A stretch of 64,000 nt of DNA from Acidimicrobiales bacterium (GCA_020629635.1 JAHDCX010000002.1:345726-409725), one strand, 5' to 3'. Counted from the first letter of the stretch, positions 44,046 through 53,384 are shown. Notes: a model not told the origin generated them from the letters alone. Translations and numbers: made by a program.

Positions 44046-45485
44046 GTGAAGAAACTCTTCATGATCCTTGGCATGTTCCTGTCGCTCTCGATGGTGGCAG
44101 CAGCATGTGGATCAACCATTGATGAGGTGGCGAGCGACGCCGCGGACGCAGCGGGAGACGCTGCTGATGCTGTCGAAGACGCCGCTGAGGACACCGCCGA
44201 CGCTGTCGAAGACGCGGTGACCGACGACGAAGACGCCATGGAAGAAGAAGACGCCATGGAAGAGGAAGACGCCATGGAGGAAGAGGCCATGGCCGATCAC
44301 CTCGGTGACGGCTCCCTCGGCCAGGTTGTCGTCGAAGCAGGCGCAGAAGTCCAGATCCGTTCGCTCAACGCGATCACCGGCGACGTGGCCTTCCTCGGCC
44401 TCCCGAACCAGCGTGGCGTCGAGCAGGCTGTTGCCGACTACGGCGACATCAAGGGCTTCGGCGTGACGTCGGGCCAGGGTCTCGACGATCTCTGCTCGGC
44501 CGACGGTGGCCAGGCTGCCGCTCAGCAGATCGTTGCCGACGAGCAGATCGTCGGTGTGATCGGTACCTCGTGCTCCGGTGCTGCGACCGCAGCTGCGCCG
44601 CTCATCAGCGCTGCCGGCATGGTCATGATCTCCGGCTCGAACACCTCGCCGGCCCTCACCTCGGACCAGCAGGGCAACGCGGGTCCCGACTACCACGTCG
44701 GTTACTACCGCACCGCGCACAACGACCTGTTCCAGGGTGCCGCCATGGCCGAGTTCGTCTACAACGAGCTGGGCCTGACCTCGGCTGCCGCCATCCACGA
44801 CGGCGACCCCTACACCAACGGTCTGGCTGACGCCTTCGCCAACGCCTTCGAGGCGCTCGGCGGAACCGTCACCACCGTCGTCGGTGTCGCCAAGGAAGAC
44901 ACCGACATGGTGCCGGTCCTCACCGAGGTTGCTGCAGGTTCGCCTGAGGCGCTGTTCTTCCCGATCTTCCAGCCGGCTGGCGACTTCGTTGCCGACCAGG
45001 CTCCCGGCGTCGCCGGTCTCGAGGACACCATCCTGCTTGCCGCAGACGGCCTCCTCACCGACGGCTTCATGGAGCTCGCGCAGTCCGAGGGCATGCACTT
45101 CTCGGGTCCCGACGTCCGCTTCGGTGCGAACACCAACGAGAGCACCGGCGTTTCGGCTGACGAGTTCCTCGCCACCTACGAGGCCAACAACGGTGAAGCA
45201 CCGTCGGCCGCCTTCTGGGGCCACAGCTACGACGCCACGGCGATGCTGCTCGACGCCATCGACGCTGCGTCGTTCGTGGACGGCGACGGCCACCTGGTCA
45301 TCGACCGCCAGGGCGTCCGCGATCACCTGAACTCGATTCAGGGTTACGCCGGCATCATCGGCACGATCAACTGCGACGCCTTTGGCGATTGCGGTTCGCA
45401 GAAGATCACGGTCATCAAGCACGACAGTGCAGCCGACATCGAGGCATCGAAGGCCAACGTGGTCTTCGAGTACGCCCCGAGCTGA
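44046..45485 (+). CDS. Branched-chain amino acid ABC transporter substrate-binding lipoprotein (LivK/J type)
   Basis: A 479-residue Peripla_BP_6 protein. The lipobox is MVAAAC (Cys21). A helical Ala/Asp/Glu linker contains heptad-like DAADAVEDA units and then three copies of DAMEEE. The binding domain begins near residue 98 and shows SGQGLDDLCSADGGQAAAQQI, TSCSGAATAAAPL and ISGSNTSPALT, where the Ser/Thr residues contact the amino acid. A GTG start is preceded by GGAGGGG. It delivers substrate to the LivH/LivM permeases after the terminator at 45534. Confidence 0.93.
   Translation: MKKLFMILGMFLSLSMVAAACGSTIDEVASDAADAAGDAADAVEDAAEDTADAVEDAVTDDEDAMEEEDAMEEEDAMEEEAMADHLGDGSLGQVVVEAGAEVQIRSLNAITGDVAFLGLPNQRGVEQAVADYGDIKGFGVTSGQGLDDLCSADGGQAAAQQIVADEQIVGVIGTSCSGAATAAAPLISAAGMVMISGSNTSPALTSDQQGNAGPDYHVGYYRTAHNDLFQGAAMAEFVYNELGLTSAAAIHDGDPYTNGLADAFANAFEALGGTVTTVVGVAKEDTDMVPVLTEVAAGSPEALFFPIFQPAGDFVADQAPGVAGLEDTILLAADGLLTDGFMELAQSEGMHFSGPDVRFGANTNESTGVSADEFLATYEANNGEAPSAAFWGHSYDATAMLLDAIDAASFVDGDGHLVIDRQGVRDHLNSIQGYAGIIGTINCDAFGDCGSQKITVIKHDSAADIEASKANVVFEYAPS
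44232..44285 (+). repeat. Three 18-bp tandem repeats in the linker of the LivK-type protein
   Basis: Units 44232-44249, 44250-44267 and 44268-44285 each encode DAMEEE. They are closely related to the 21-bp DDAMEEE repeat at 7780-7842, although the two binding proteins belong to different families. Confidence 0.88.
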
Positions 45486-45533
45486 ACCTCGTGATCCGAC
45501 GGGCATACGCCCGCCGATGATCAATTGTTGAGG

Positions 45534-45578
45534 CGGTGGCCTCACTCCGGAATCGGGGTGAGGCCACCGTCGGTTTTT
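45534..45578 (+). terminator. Intrinsic terminator after the LivK-type gene
   Basis: CGGTGGCCTCAC and GTGAGGCCACCG form a perfect 12-bp stem with a 12-base loop, followed by TCGG and five Ts. It separates the abundant binding-protein message from the permease/ATPase genes. Confidence 0.9.
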
Positions 45579-45683
45579 GCCGGGTCGCGATTTGCTCAAG
45601 CGGAGCGTTGACCCCAAGCTCTAAGACGGTCTACGGGGCTGGCTGCAACGGTGCGGGCCCCACATGATGGAGGGAGTGGCCAC

Positions 45684-46811
45684 GTGACGGCTGCTGTACG
45701 TGTGAAGGGAGCGCCGAGAACCGGGGTGGACTGGTTCCTCCTGTTGCTTCGGGTGCTGCTGATCGGGCTGATCGTGATCGGCCTGCTCGCCTTCATCGCT
45801 CAACAAATCGACCCGGGCAACGCGTTTGCGAAATGGACCCACGACGGCGAGGAAGCGTCCCGCCTGACGTGGCCACAGTTTCGGGGCCTGATCGTCACCG
45901 GCCTGAGTCAGGGGGCCATGTACGGACTCATCGCCCTCGGCTACTCGATGGTCTACGGCGTCCTGGGGTTCATCAACTTCGCTCACGGCGAAGTGTTCAT
46001 GGTGGGGGCCTTCACCGGCTTCATCATGTCGACCAAGTTTGACGAGGCCGGCTGGTGGGACGGCTGGATTTTCATCCCGGTCATCCTGTTCACGATCCTG
46101 GTGTGCACGCTTGTCGCCACTGCGACGGCGGTGATCATGGAACGGGTGGCCTACCGCCCGCTGCGAGGCAGCCCGCGCCTGATTCCGCTGATCACGTCGA
46201 TCGGCGTCTCGTTCTTCATCCAGAACGCCGTCATCTTGCTCTTCGGCCCGGGCGCCAAGGGGTATCCGCCGAACCCCGAGTGGCTCGAAGAGACGATCCC
46301 GGGCCTCGGTATCGAGGTCAAGAAGCTGCTCGTGATCATCGTCGCCGCCATCTCGATGGCCGGGCTGTGGTACTTCGTCGAACGGACGAAGACGGGCAAG
46401 GCCATGCGGGCGGTGGCCGAGGACAAAGAGATCGCCTCGCTGATGGGGATCGACGTCAACCGTACGATCGTGACCACCTTCGCCGTCGGTGGTGCCATGG
46501 CCGGCATCGCCGGAATCCTCTGGGGGATCCTCTTCAAGTCGGTCATTGCGACGACCGGATTCCTCCCCGGTATCAAGGCGTTCACCGCTGCCGTCGTTGG
46601 TGGTGTGGGCAACCTCGGCGGCGCGATGGCCGGTGGTGTGTCGCTCGGCGGTGCCGAGGCGTTGGCGCCGCTGATGTTGCTCGAGCCGCTCGGTGTCGAA
46701 GGGCCGTCGCAGCTCCGTGACGCCGTGGTGTTCACCTTGCTGATCCTCGTCCTGCTCGTGAAGCCGACCGGCCTCTTCGGCGAGCGTCTGAGCGCGGAGG
46801 ATCGAGCATGA
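45684..46811 (+). CDS. livH: Branched-chain amino acid ABC permease (LivH type)
   Basis: A 375-residue membrane protein with an extra N-terminal helix and then the LivH core: GLSQGAMYGLIALGYSMVYGVLGFINFAHGE, followed by AYRPLRGSPRLIPLITSIGVSFF. The GTG at 45684 is chosen because GGAGGGAG lies seven bases upstream. The stop overlaps livM by four bases (ATGA). It forms half of the translocation channel. Confidence 0.92.
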   Translation: MTAAVRVKGAPRTGVDWFLLLLRVLLIGLIVIGLLAFIAQQIDPGNAFAKWTHDGEEASRLTWPQFRGLIVTGLSQGAMYGLIALGYSMVYGVLGFINFAHGEVFMVGAFTGFIMSTKFDEAGWWDGWIFIPVILFTILVCTLVATATAVIMERVAYRPLRGSPRLIPLITSIGVSFFIQNAVILLFGPGAKGYPPNPEWLEETIPGLGIEVKKLLVIIVAAISMAGLWYFVERTKTGKAMRAVAEDKEIASLMGIDVNRTIVTTFAVGGAMAGIAGILWGILFKSVIATTGFLPGIKAFTAAVVGGVGNLGGAMAGGVSLGGAEALAPLMLLEPLGVEGPSQLRDAVVFTLLILVLLVKPTGLFGERLSAEDRA

Positions 46812-48883
46812 GCGACATCACCGCAGACGTCGCCATGACCGAACTGGCCGACGGACTCAGCGAGGCGACCGAGGTCGTCAAGGGCGCCTTCGAGATCGAC
46901 CGCAGCAAGGCCGTCCGGTTCGGCGGCCTCCTTGCGCTCGCCCTCGTCTTCATCTCGCTCGTCGGCATGCCCGTCGGCATGGATGGGCGACAGATCCTGT
47001 ACTGGATCAACCCGGACGTGTACGTCAACCACCCCGACGGGCAGGGCCTCTCGCTTGGCTACGTCGCCCTCTTCCTGTGGCCACTGTTGTTGGGCTGGGC
47101 CGTCGGGAGCGAAGTCGTGCTCGAGGGCATGGCGGCCACCAAACGCGGCGCCCACGATCTCGTGACCGGCCTCGTGGTCGGTGTGATCGGCGGGCTCGGC
47201 GTGTCGGTCCTCACGATGCTTCTGGCATGGGATCGCGAGATCAACCCAGAGAACGGCGTGCCGGCGTACGGCATGCGCGACCCGCTCGTGAACTGGAACG
47301 AGGACCTCTACATCCTGCTCACGTTCAACCGAGGTTGGACTTTTGCGCTGTGGGCGTGGCCGCTCCTGGCCGGGCTGCTCGCGATGTTCGGTGCGGGACT
47401 CCGGTTGATGAGCGACCCGATCCGCAAAGCGATCGTGGCAGCGTTGCTCGCCATCGTTGCGGTCTCGATCTTCCAGTTCCTCGTGGACGACCTGCTTGGC
47501 GGCCTCGGTGAAACGATCGCCGATCCCGGGCGACTGTCGAACTTTTTCGGCGACGATCCCGACGCGGGCCGTCCCAACGTCGATTCGGTGTTCGACGGTC
47601 TGCTCGACTTCGTCTACGCAAAGACCGGTGGCCTCCGCCTGCAGGGTGTGATCTTCGTCGGCGTCGTGGCCGCCGGGCTCTCGCTCCTCGGTTCGTATGT
47701 GACCCGAGGACGGGTGAAGGCCGCACGCCAGGCCTACCTTGATCGTCCCGTCGCCGAGCGCACCACGTCGAGCGCAATCGGCATGGTCGTGATCGCGCTG
47801 GCGCTGATCATCCTGCCGTTCTTCACCGGGAAGATCGTCAACGAGTTGTTGGCCAACGTCGGCATCTTCTTGCTGCTGGCGCTCGGCCTCAACATCGTGG
47901 TCGGACTGGCCGGCATCCTCGACCTCGGCTACGTCGCCTTCTTCGCCGTCGGCGGATACACCACGGCCGTCCTGACCTCGGCCGGTCGTGGCGAATCGTG
48001 GCCCAGCTGGGTGCCGCTGTTCGTCACCGACGATGGCGAGGCGGTCGTGGGCGGCTGGATCATCGCCCTCGTCCTGGTCATGATCTTTGCGGCGCTCACC
48101 GGCTTGTTGATCGGCGCACCCGTGATCCGGATGCGCGGCGACTACCTCGCCATCGTGACGCTCGGCTTCGGCGAGATCATTCGCCTCCTGTTCCTCTCGG
48201 ACTGGCTCAAGGGCTACTTCGGTGGCGCACAGGGCATCACCAACATCGAGGGGGCCGACTTCGGGTTCCTCGGAACGGTGACGGGCGTCAATCCACGCTC
48301 GGTGTTCTACCTGGTGCTGTTCTTCTCGGCGATCGCCATCTACGTGTCGTGGCGACTCGAGCGGAGCCGCCTCGGCCGGGCATGGATGGCGATCCGCGAA
48401 GACGAGAGCGTTGCCGAGGCGATGGGCATCAACACGGTCAACATGAAGCTGATGGCGTTCGTGGTCGGCGCAGTGCTCGCGTCGTTCTCGGGAGCGATCT
48501 TCTCGGCGAAGGTCGGCTCGATCTTCCCGACGTCGTTCCTCATCCTCGTGTCGATCATCATCTTGGTGGTCGTGATCGTCGGAGGCATGGGCAACATCAT
48601 GGGCGTCATCGCCGGATCGCTCGTGTTGATCGGCGTGCTCGGCGGACCGAAGCAGCCCGGTCTGCTCCAGGAGTTCAGCGAGTACAAGCTGCTGATCTAT
48701 GGCGCACTGTTGATCTGGATGATGCTCAAACGGCCCGAAGGCCTGGTGCCGAATGCCCGTCGCAGCCGCGAGCTTCACCAAGAAGAGTTCTTGCAGGATG
48801 CTTGGCTCAAGGGCGAAGTCGACACCGGCGACGATGAAGGCGAAGAGGGCGACGCGGTCGCCACGGAGGTGGCACCGGCATGA
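46808..48883 (+). CDS. livM: Branched-chain amino acid ABC permease (LivM type) with long N-terminal extension
   Basis: A 691-residue permease. The C-terminal 380 or so residues hold the LivM core: GLNIVVGLAGILDLGYVAFFAVGGYTTAVL, RGDYLAIVTLGFGEIIRLL and RAWMAIREDESVAEAMGIN. The first 310 residues add several more membrane helices with no recognised function, making it about 1.6 times the usual length. The acidic C-terminal tail (DTGDDEGEEGD) is low-complexity. It overlaps livH and livG by four bases each. Confidence 0.9.
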   Translation: MSDITADVAMTELADGLSEATEVVKGAFEIDRSKAVRFGGLLALALVFISLVGMPVGMDGRQILYWINPDVYVNHPDGQGLSLGYVALFLWPLLLGWAVGSEVVLEGMAATKRGAHDLVTGLVVGVIGGLGVSVLTMLLAWDREINPENGVPAYGMRDPLVNWNEDLYILLTFNRGWTFALWAWPLLAGLLAMFGAGLRLMSDPIRKAIVAALLAIVAVSIFQFLVDDLLGGLGETIADPGRLSNFFGDDPDAGRPNVDSVFDGLLDFVYAKTGGLRLQGVIFVGVVAAGLSLLGSYVTRGRVKAARQAYLDRPVAERTTSSAIGMVVIALALIILPFFTGKIVNELLANVGIFLLLALGLNIVVGLAGILDLGYVAFFAVGGYTTAVLTSAGRGESWPSWVPLFVTDDGEAVVGGWIIALVLVMIFAALTGLLIGAPVIRMRGDYLAIVTLGFGEIIRLLFLSDWLKGYFGGAQGITNIEGADFGFLGTVTGVNPRSVFYLVLFFSAIAIYVSWRLERSRLGRAWMAIREDESVAEAMGINTVNMKLMAFVVGAVLASFSGAIFSAKVGSIFPTSFLILVSIIILVVVIVGGMGNIMGVIAGSLVLIGVLGGPKQPGLLQEFSEYKLLIYGALLIWMMLKRPEGLVPNARRSRELHQEEFLQDAWLKGEVDTGDDEGEEGDAVATEVAPA

Positions 48884-49671
48884 GCGAGCGTCTCCTTGAC
48901 ATCAAGAAACTGAGCGTCACCTTCGGTGGCCTGCATGCGCTGCGTGATCTGGACTTCCATGTCGACGAAGGCGAAATCGTGGGCGTGATCGGGCCGAACG
49001 GCGCCGGCAAGACCACCTTCTTCAACATGATCTCCGGCATGGTCACCCCGACCAGCGGCGACATCTTGTTCGAAGGCGAGTCGTTGATCGGGCTCGACCC
49101 GAACCAGGTGACCCAACGGGGCATTGCTCGCACCTTCCAGAACGTGCGTCTGTTCGCCAACATGACGATCCTCGAGAACGTGATGGTGAGCCAGCACTGT
49201 CGCACCAAGCAGGGCGTGTGGGGTGCGCTGTTCAACACGCCCGGGTTCCGTCGTGAGGAGCGCGAGATCCGCGAGCACGCCGAGAAGGTGCTCGGGTTCT
49301 TCGGCTCACGACTGGTCGGCTACCGACTCGAGCAGCCGGCGTCGGTGCTCAGCTACGCCAACCGTCGTCGCCTCGAGATCGCTCGGGCGATGGCGACCAA
49401 GCCGCGACTGATCCTGCTCGACGAGCCGGTCGCGGGCATGAACCCGAAGGAATCTGCCGAACTCACGGACCTGATCGGCAAGCTGCGCAGCGAGTGGGGC
49501 TTCACGATCGTGATGATCGAACACGACATGAACGTCGTGCGCGACGTGTCCGACCGAGTGGTCTGTCTCGACCACGGCGAAACCCTCGCCCAGGGCAGTT
49601 TCGAAGAAGTGTCGACCAATCCCGAAGTCATCGAGGCATACCTCGGCCGTCCGTTGGAGAAGCAGTCATGA
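48880..49671 (+). CDS. livG: Branched-chain amino acid ABC ATP-binding protein (LivG)
   Basis: A 263-residue ATPase. Walker A GPNGAGKTT is at about 40, with the family signature variant VLSYANRRRLEIARAMA and Walker B LILLDEPVAGMNP. H-loop is MIEHDMNVV. GLDPNQVTQRGIARTFQNVRLFANMTILENVMV is the typical LivG block. It ends in an ATGA overlap with livF. Confidence 0.94.
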   Translation: MSERLLDIKKLSVTFGGLHALRDLDFHVDEGEIVGVIGPNGAGKTTFFNMISGMVTPTSGDILFEGESLIGLDPNQVTQRGIARTFQNVRLFANMTILENVMVSQHCRTKQGVWGALFNTPGFRREEREIREHAEKVLGFFGSRLVGYRLEQPASVLSYANRRRLEIARAMATKPRLILLDEPVAGMNPKESAELTDLIGKLRSEWGFTIVMIEHDMNVVRDVSDRVVCLDHGETLAQGSFEEVSTNPEVIEAYLGRPLEKQS

Positions 49672-50402
49672 GCACCGCCGAAGCGACGAAGCCGATTCTC
49701 GAGTTCCGCAACATCAACACGCACTACGGCGCGGTGCACATCCTGAAGGACGTCAACCTCGCCATCTATCCGGGCGAGCTCGTGTGTCTTCTCGGGGGCA
49801 ACGCGTCGGGCAAGTCCACGACGCTCAAAACACTGCTTGGCATGGTGACGCCGACATCGGGCGAGGTCGTGCTCGACGGCGAGGTCGTCAACGACAAGCC
49901 GACCTCGTATCGCGTGGAGCGCGGCGTCACGATGGTTCCGGAGAACCGACGCCTGTTCAAGCGCCTGTCGGTGCTCGAGAACCTGCAGCTCGGCGCGTAC
50001 CTTCGCAACGACAAAGACGGCATCGCGAACGACCTCGAGCGCATCTACACGATGTTTCCCCGGGTGAAGGAACGCATGCACCAGAAGTCGGGCACGCTCT
50101 CCGGTGGCGAGCAACAGATGGTCGCGATGGGTCGTGCCCTGATGGCGAGCCCTCGGGTGCTGCTCATGGATGAGCCGTCGATGGGTCTCGCTCCGGCGCT
50201 CGTGCAGACGAACTTCGAACTGATTCAGCAGATCCACGAAGAGGGCATCGCGATCTTCATGGTCGAGCAGAACGCCAACATGGCGCTCTCGATCGCGGAC
50301 CGTGGTTGGGTGCTCCAGACCGGCAAGGTCGTGCTCGACGATTCGGCCGACAGCCTGCTCGCCAACCCGGACCTCCGGAAGTCCTACCTCGGCGAGGCCT
50401 GA
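49668..50402 (+). CDS. livF: Branched-chain amino acid ABC ATP-binding protein (LivF)
   Basis: A 244-residue ATPase. The ATG at 49668 lies in the ATGA overlap. Walker A is GGNASGKST (Ala where Gly is common), signature LSGGEQQMVAMGRALM, Walker B VLLMDEPSMGLAP and H-loop MVEQNANMAL, all typical of LivF, where the H-loop position is Gln/Asn-rich. It is the last gene of the importer. Confidence 0.94.
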   Translation: MSTAEATKPILEFRNINTHYGAVHILKDVNLAIYPGELVCLLGGNASGKSTTLKTLLGMVTPTSGEVVLDGEVVNDKPTSYRVERGVTMVPENRRLFKRLSVLENLQLGAYLRNDKDGIANDLERIYTMFPRVKERMHQKSGTLSGGEQQMVAMGRALMASPRVLLMDEPSMGLAPALVQTNFELIQQIHEEGIAIFMVEQNANMALSIADRGWVLQTGKVVLDDSADSLLANPDLRKSYLGEA

Positions 50403-50433
50403 CCCCGGGATCTGTGGACCCGGAGGCGCCGAT

Positions 50434-51357
50434 ATGGGGGCTGAGCGTCCACAGAAGCCGTTGCAGGACGAGATCGATGCGTTGATCGAAGTGGGCTACC
50501 GCCTGCGAATGATCACGCCAGCGGATGCGCCCCGCCGTGCCGAGCTCGAGCGTGACGGCACGGTGATCTCGATTGGCGAGGACGAAGTCGAGTCCGAGGT
50601 CGCCTTCGACGACGACTGGGTGTTCGTGCCGGGAGCGACCGACGGTGGAGCATGGGGCGACGGCCGGGCGGGAATGCAGTACCGAGACCTCATCCCTGAG
50701 CGACATGGCGGGCACGTGATCGCGTCGCATATCCGTATCCCGACGCCGGGTCCGGTGCCCGACTACGTGCATCATCACGACATCGACTTTCAGGTGATCC
50801 ACGTCCGCCGAGGGTCGGTGCAGGTGGTGTACGAGGACCAGGGTGACCCCTTCTGGATGCACGAGGGGGACACGGTGTTGCAGCCGCCCCACATCCGACA
50901 TCGAGTGCTCGCCAGCGACGGTGGCTGCGAGGTGATCGAGGTCGTGTCCCCGGCAGAGCATCCGACTTTCGTCGACCATGACCTCGCGTTGCCGAACGGC
51001 GTCGGCGACCCGAGCCGCAGCTTCGGCGGGCAGCGGTACGCCTTCGCCGATGGCATGAAGGCAGAGTGGGTGGCCGTCGGTGACGGGTGGGAGTGCCAGC
51101 CGACAGGGTTCGCCGAGGCGACCAGCGGAGTGGGCGACGTTCGACAGCTCCGCAGTGGCGAGAGGCGGTCCACCATCACCGAAGCTCACGACGGGACGGT
51201 CTGCCTCTTCGTCTGTCTCGTCGGGACCGCTGATCTGACCGCCGGCGACGACCGGGTCCTCCTCGAGCCCGACGACTCGATCGCCGTGCCGAGCGGCAGC
51301 ACATGGACTCTGGCCGCCGAACACCCCTCCCAGCTGCTTCAGGTCATGATTGCCTGA
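50434..51357 (+). CDS. Cupin-domain (bicupin-like) protein
   Basis: A 307-residue soluble protein. The first cupin (about 95-185) has PDYVHHHDIDFQVIHVRRGSVQVVYEDQG and then EGDTVLQPPHIRHRVL, so the His residues of both cupin motifs are present for metal binding. The second half (about 225-305, LVGTADLTAGDDRVLLEPDDSIAVPSG) is a degraded cupin lacking the His set. CGGAGGC lies seven bases before the ATG. It follows livF by 31 bases and may belong to the same transcript. The function could be dioxygenase or isomerase, but the substrate is unknown. Confidence 0.8.
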   Translation: MGAERPQKPLQDEIDALIEVGYRLRMITPADAPRRAELERDGTVISIGEDEVESEVAFDDDWVFVPGATDGGAWGDGRAGMQYRDLIPERHGGHVIASHIRIPTPGPVPDYVHHHDIDFQVIHVRRGSVQVVYEDQGDPFWMHEGDTVLQPPHIRHRVLASDGGCEVIEVVSPAEHPTFVDHDLALPNGVGDPSRSFGGQRYAFADGMKAEWVAVGDGWECQPTGFAEATSGVGDVRQLRSGERRSTITEAHDGTVCLFVCLVGTADLTAGDDRVLLEPDDSIAVPSGSTWTLAAEHPSQLLQVMIA

Positions 51358-51405
51358 TTGTCGTCATATCGATCGGCCCCATCGGATCCGGCAGCTGGGC
51401 TGTCG

Positions 51406-51411
51406 TAGCAT
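51406..51411 (+). promoter_or_regulatory. Candidate -10 (TAGCAT) of the ornithine-cyclodeaminase-like gene
   Basis: TAGCAT ends six bases before the ATG at 51418, identical in hexamer and spacing to the element at 28036. It predicts a leaderless transcript. Confidence 0.55.
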
Positions 51412-51417
51412 CGCGCC

Positions 51418-52359
51418 ATGACCGAGCTTCGATTCTTCGATGGTGCGGCGGTGGCCGCAGCTCTGCCGTGGGATGCCCTGATCGCCTCGATCGAGGAAGT
51501 CGTGCTCGCCGAGGGCGCGTTCGCTCCGGAGCGAACGGTGCATTCGGTTCCGGTGCCTGGCGGCGACGATGGCGCTCTGCTGTTGAAGCCCGGCTGGGTG
51601 ATTGGCGACGTCATCGCCGTGAAGGTGGTGACCTTCTTTCCGGACAACGGAGCGCTGTCGCTGCCGACGGTGAACGCCGGCGTCGTGCTCTTCGACGGAA
51701 ACACCGGGGTGTTCCTCGGCGCTTGCGATGGCAACGAGTTGACGACTCGGCGGACCGCTGCGGCCTCTGCCGTTGCGGCCAAACGGCTCGCGCGCGCGGA
51801 CGCCCGGCGGCTGCTCGTGGTCGGCACTGGGGCGCTGTCGCCAATGACCGCACGCGCGCATGCCTCGGTCCGCGAGTACGACGAGATCGTGATCTGGGGC
51901 CGAGACGCCAACAAGGCGGTCGCCGTTGCGGGTGAGCTGATGCTCGATGGCATCACCGTCCAGGTCAACGAGGATCTCGACGACGCCGTGGCTCAGGCCG
52001 ACACCATCACCTGCGTCACCGGGTCGACGTCGCCCCTGGTCAAGGGTGCACTGCTTCGACCCGGCACCCATGTCGACCTGATCGGCGCGTTCACGCCACA
52101 GATGCGAGAGACCGACGACGACGTCGTTCGTCGGGCCACCGTGTTCGTCGACACCTACGACGACGGCATCCTCGCGGGCGACCTCGCACAGCCGCTCGAG
52201 TCGGGACTGATCACGACGGATGATCTGGCGTCGGATCTACGAGGACTCGTGGCCGGTGATCATCCGGGGCGGACGAGTGACGAGGAGATCACGATGTTCA
52301 AGTCGGCCGGTTTCGCACTCGAAGACGTCGCCGCAGCCAACCTCGTCTTCGGCACGTGA
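51418..52359 (+). CDS. Ornithine cyclodeaminase/mu-crystallin family protein
   Basis: A 313-residue NAD(P)-binding protein. LKPGWVIGDVIAVKVVTFFPDN contains the family's substrate-binding Lys region. LLVVGTGALSPMTARAHASV is the dinucleotide loop, and VTGSTSPLVKGALLRPGTHVDLIGAF is the conserved later block. Members deaminate ornithine to proline, reduce cyclic imines or make or break opine-type compounds. With proline catabolism (putA) about 3 kb away, ornithine/proline or a ketimine is a reasonable substrate, but this is inference. Confidence 0.88.
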   Translation: MTELRFFDGAAVAAALPWDALIASIEEVVLAEGAFAPERTVHSVPVPGGDDGALLLKPGWVIGDVIAVKVVTFFPDNGALSLPTVNAGVVLFDGNTGVFLGACDGNELTTRRTAAASAVAAKRLARADARRLLVVGTGALSPMTARAHASVREYDEIVIWGRDANKAVAVAGELMLDGITVQVNEDLDDAVAQADTITCVTGSTSPLVKGALLRPGTHVDLIGAFTPQMRETDDDVVRRATVFVDTYDDGILAGDLAQPLESGLITTDDLASDLRGLVAGDHPGRTSDEEITMFKSAGFALEDVAAANLVFGT

Positions 52360-53135
52360 CCGACGACGCCAGCTTCGATCCGGCAGCCGAGCTCGGTCTG
52401 CTCGACGGCCTGGCGACGACGCGGGCGATCCGGCGCCTCCGGCCCGACCCGATCCCCGAAACCGACCTGTCGACCATGCTGTGGCACGCCACCCGAGCAC
52501 CGTCGGGCACGAATCGCCAGCCGACGCGATGGGTCGTGCTCCGCAACACGCCGGAGACGGCGACCGCTCGGGGGATCATCGCCGAAGGATTCGCCGATGG
52601 CTGGGGAACGAAGGCCGACGACGCCAACTATCGATCGGGTTCGGCGCTCGATCCGGAGACTCGGAAAGGTCGCCAGATGGCGGCGATGGAGCACCTCGTC
52701 GCCAACGTCGAACACGCGCCCGTGATCATCATTCCGGTACTGCTACGGCACCGCCCGCCGAACCCGCTCGAAGGCGCCTCGGTCTACCCGGCGGTGCAAA
52801 ACCTGCTCCTCGCGGCTCGGGCGCTCGGCTACGGGGGTGTGCTGACCGGCTGGCACCGCAGCGTCGAGGATCGTCTCGCTGCCGAGCTCGGTCTTCCGGA
52901 CAACGCCGCGATCATGGGCATCGTCCCGCTCGGCCGTCCCGAAGGACAGCACGGTCCGGTCCGTCGGCTCCCACTCGCCGACGTCGTCTTCGACGGCCGC
53001 TGGGACGTGAGCGCCGACTGGGCGACCGATCCCGAAGGCACTCGCTTCGCTGGCCCACCACCCACCACGAGCGCGCCGCGCTCCACCCCGGAGGCCAGGT
53101 CCGAAAAGCGTTCCGGTCGGCCACCATCTGGCTGA
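52356..53135 (+). CDS. Nitroreductase-family protein
   Basis: A 259-residue FMN-dependent protein. ATTRAIRRLRPDPIPETDL and HATRAPSGTNRQPTRWVVL are the N-terminal FMN contacts. NLLLAARALGYGGVLTGWHRSVEDRL and GIVPLGRPEGQHGPVRRLPL are the C-terminal blocks. A GTG start overlaps the preceding stop by four bases. It differs from the NfsA-like protein at 28048 and belongs to a smaller BluB/NfnB-like branch. Physiological substrate unknown. Confidence 0.88.
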   Translation: MTDDASFDPAAELGLLDGLATTRAIRRLRPDPIPETDLSTMLWHATRAPSGTNRQPTRWVVLRNTPETATARGIIAEGFADGWGTKADDANYRSGSALDPETRKGRQMAAMEHLVANVEHAPVIIIPVLLRHRPPNPLEGASVYPAVQNLLLAARALGYGGVLTGWHRSVEDRLAAELGLPDNAAIMGIVPLGRPEGQHGPVRRLPLADVVFDGRWDVSADWATDPEGTRFAGPPPTTSAPRSTPEARSEKRSGRPPSG

Positions 53136-53144
53136 GGAGTCACC

Positions 53145-53163
53145 CTGGTCCCGCGGGACCCGC
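53145..53163. repeat. 19-bp palindromic repeat, copy 1
   Basis: CTGGTCCCGCGGGACCCGC, with the perfect 14-base palindrome GGTCCCGCGGGACC at its core, occurs here and at 53385-53403, exactly 240 bases apart. Confidence 0.85.
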
Positions 53164-53216
53164 AAGTTTGCGGCACCGGAAAGCCAATCTCTGGGTCCTT
53201 GTCACACTCCACCGCT

Positions 53217-53238
53217 ACTCTGTCGTCACCGACAGAGT
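53217..53238. terminator. Hairpin in the gap after the nitroreductase gene
   Basis: ACTCTGTCG and CGACAGAGT pair over 9 bp around TCAC. No T-run follows. It may end the 51418-53135 transcript. The rest of 53164-53384 shows no convincing gene. Confidence 0.45.
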
Positions 53239-53384
53239 CGGCTGGTGGCGACCGGTTCAGTCAGATTGAGAACCGCCTTTCCTCCAAGTGTCCTTGGCTT
53301 CGAGACGCCGAATCAGTCGGGTCGGCAAGGTCCCCATTTCCGTTTCACCACGCGGGCTCGATCCCCCGGAGACGACCACCCGTG

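Noticed and set aside
44112-45617. 501-residue minus-strand open frame
   Set aside because: Shadow of the LivK-type gene. The FFHGVF-type repeats are the antisense of DAMEEE.
46151-48781. 876-residue minus-strand open frame
   Set aside because: His/Asp/Arg-rich antisense shadow of livH and livM, with no domain.
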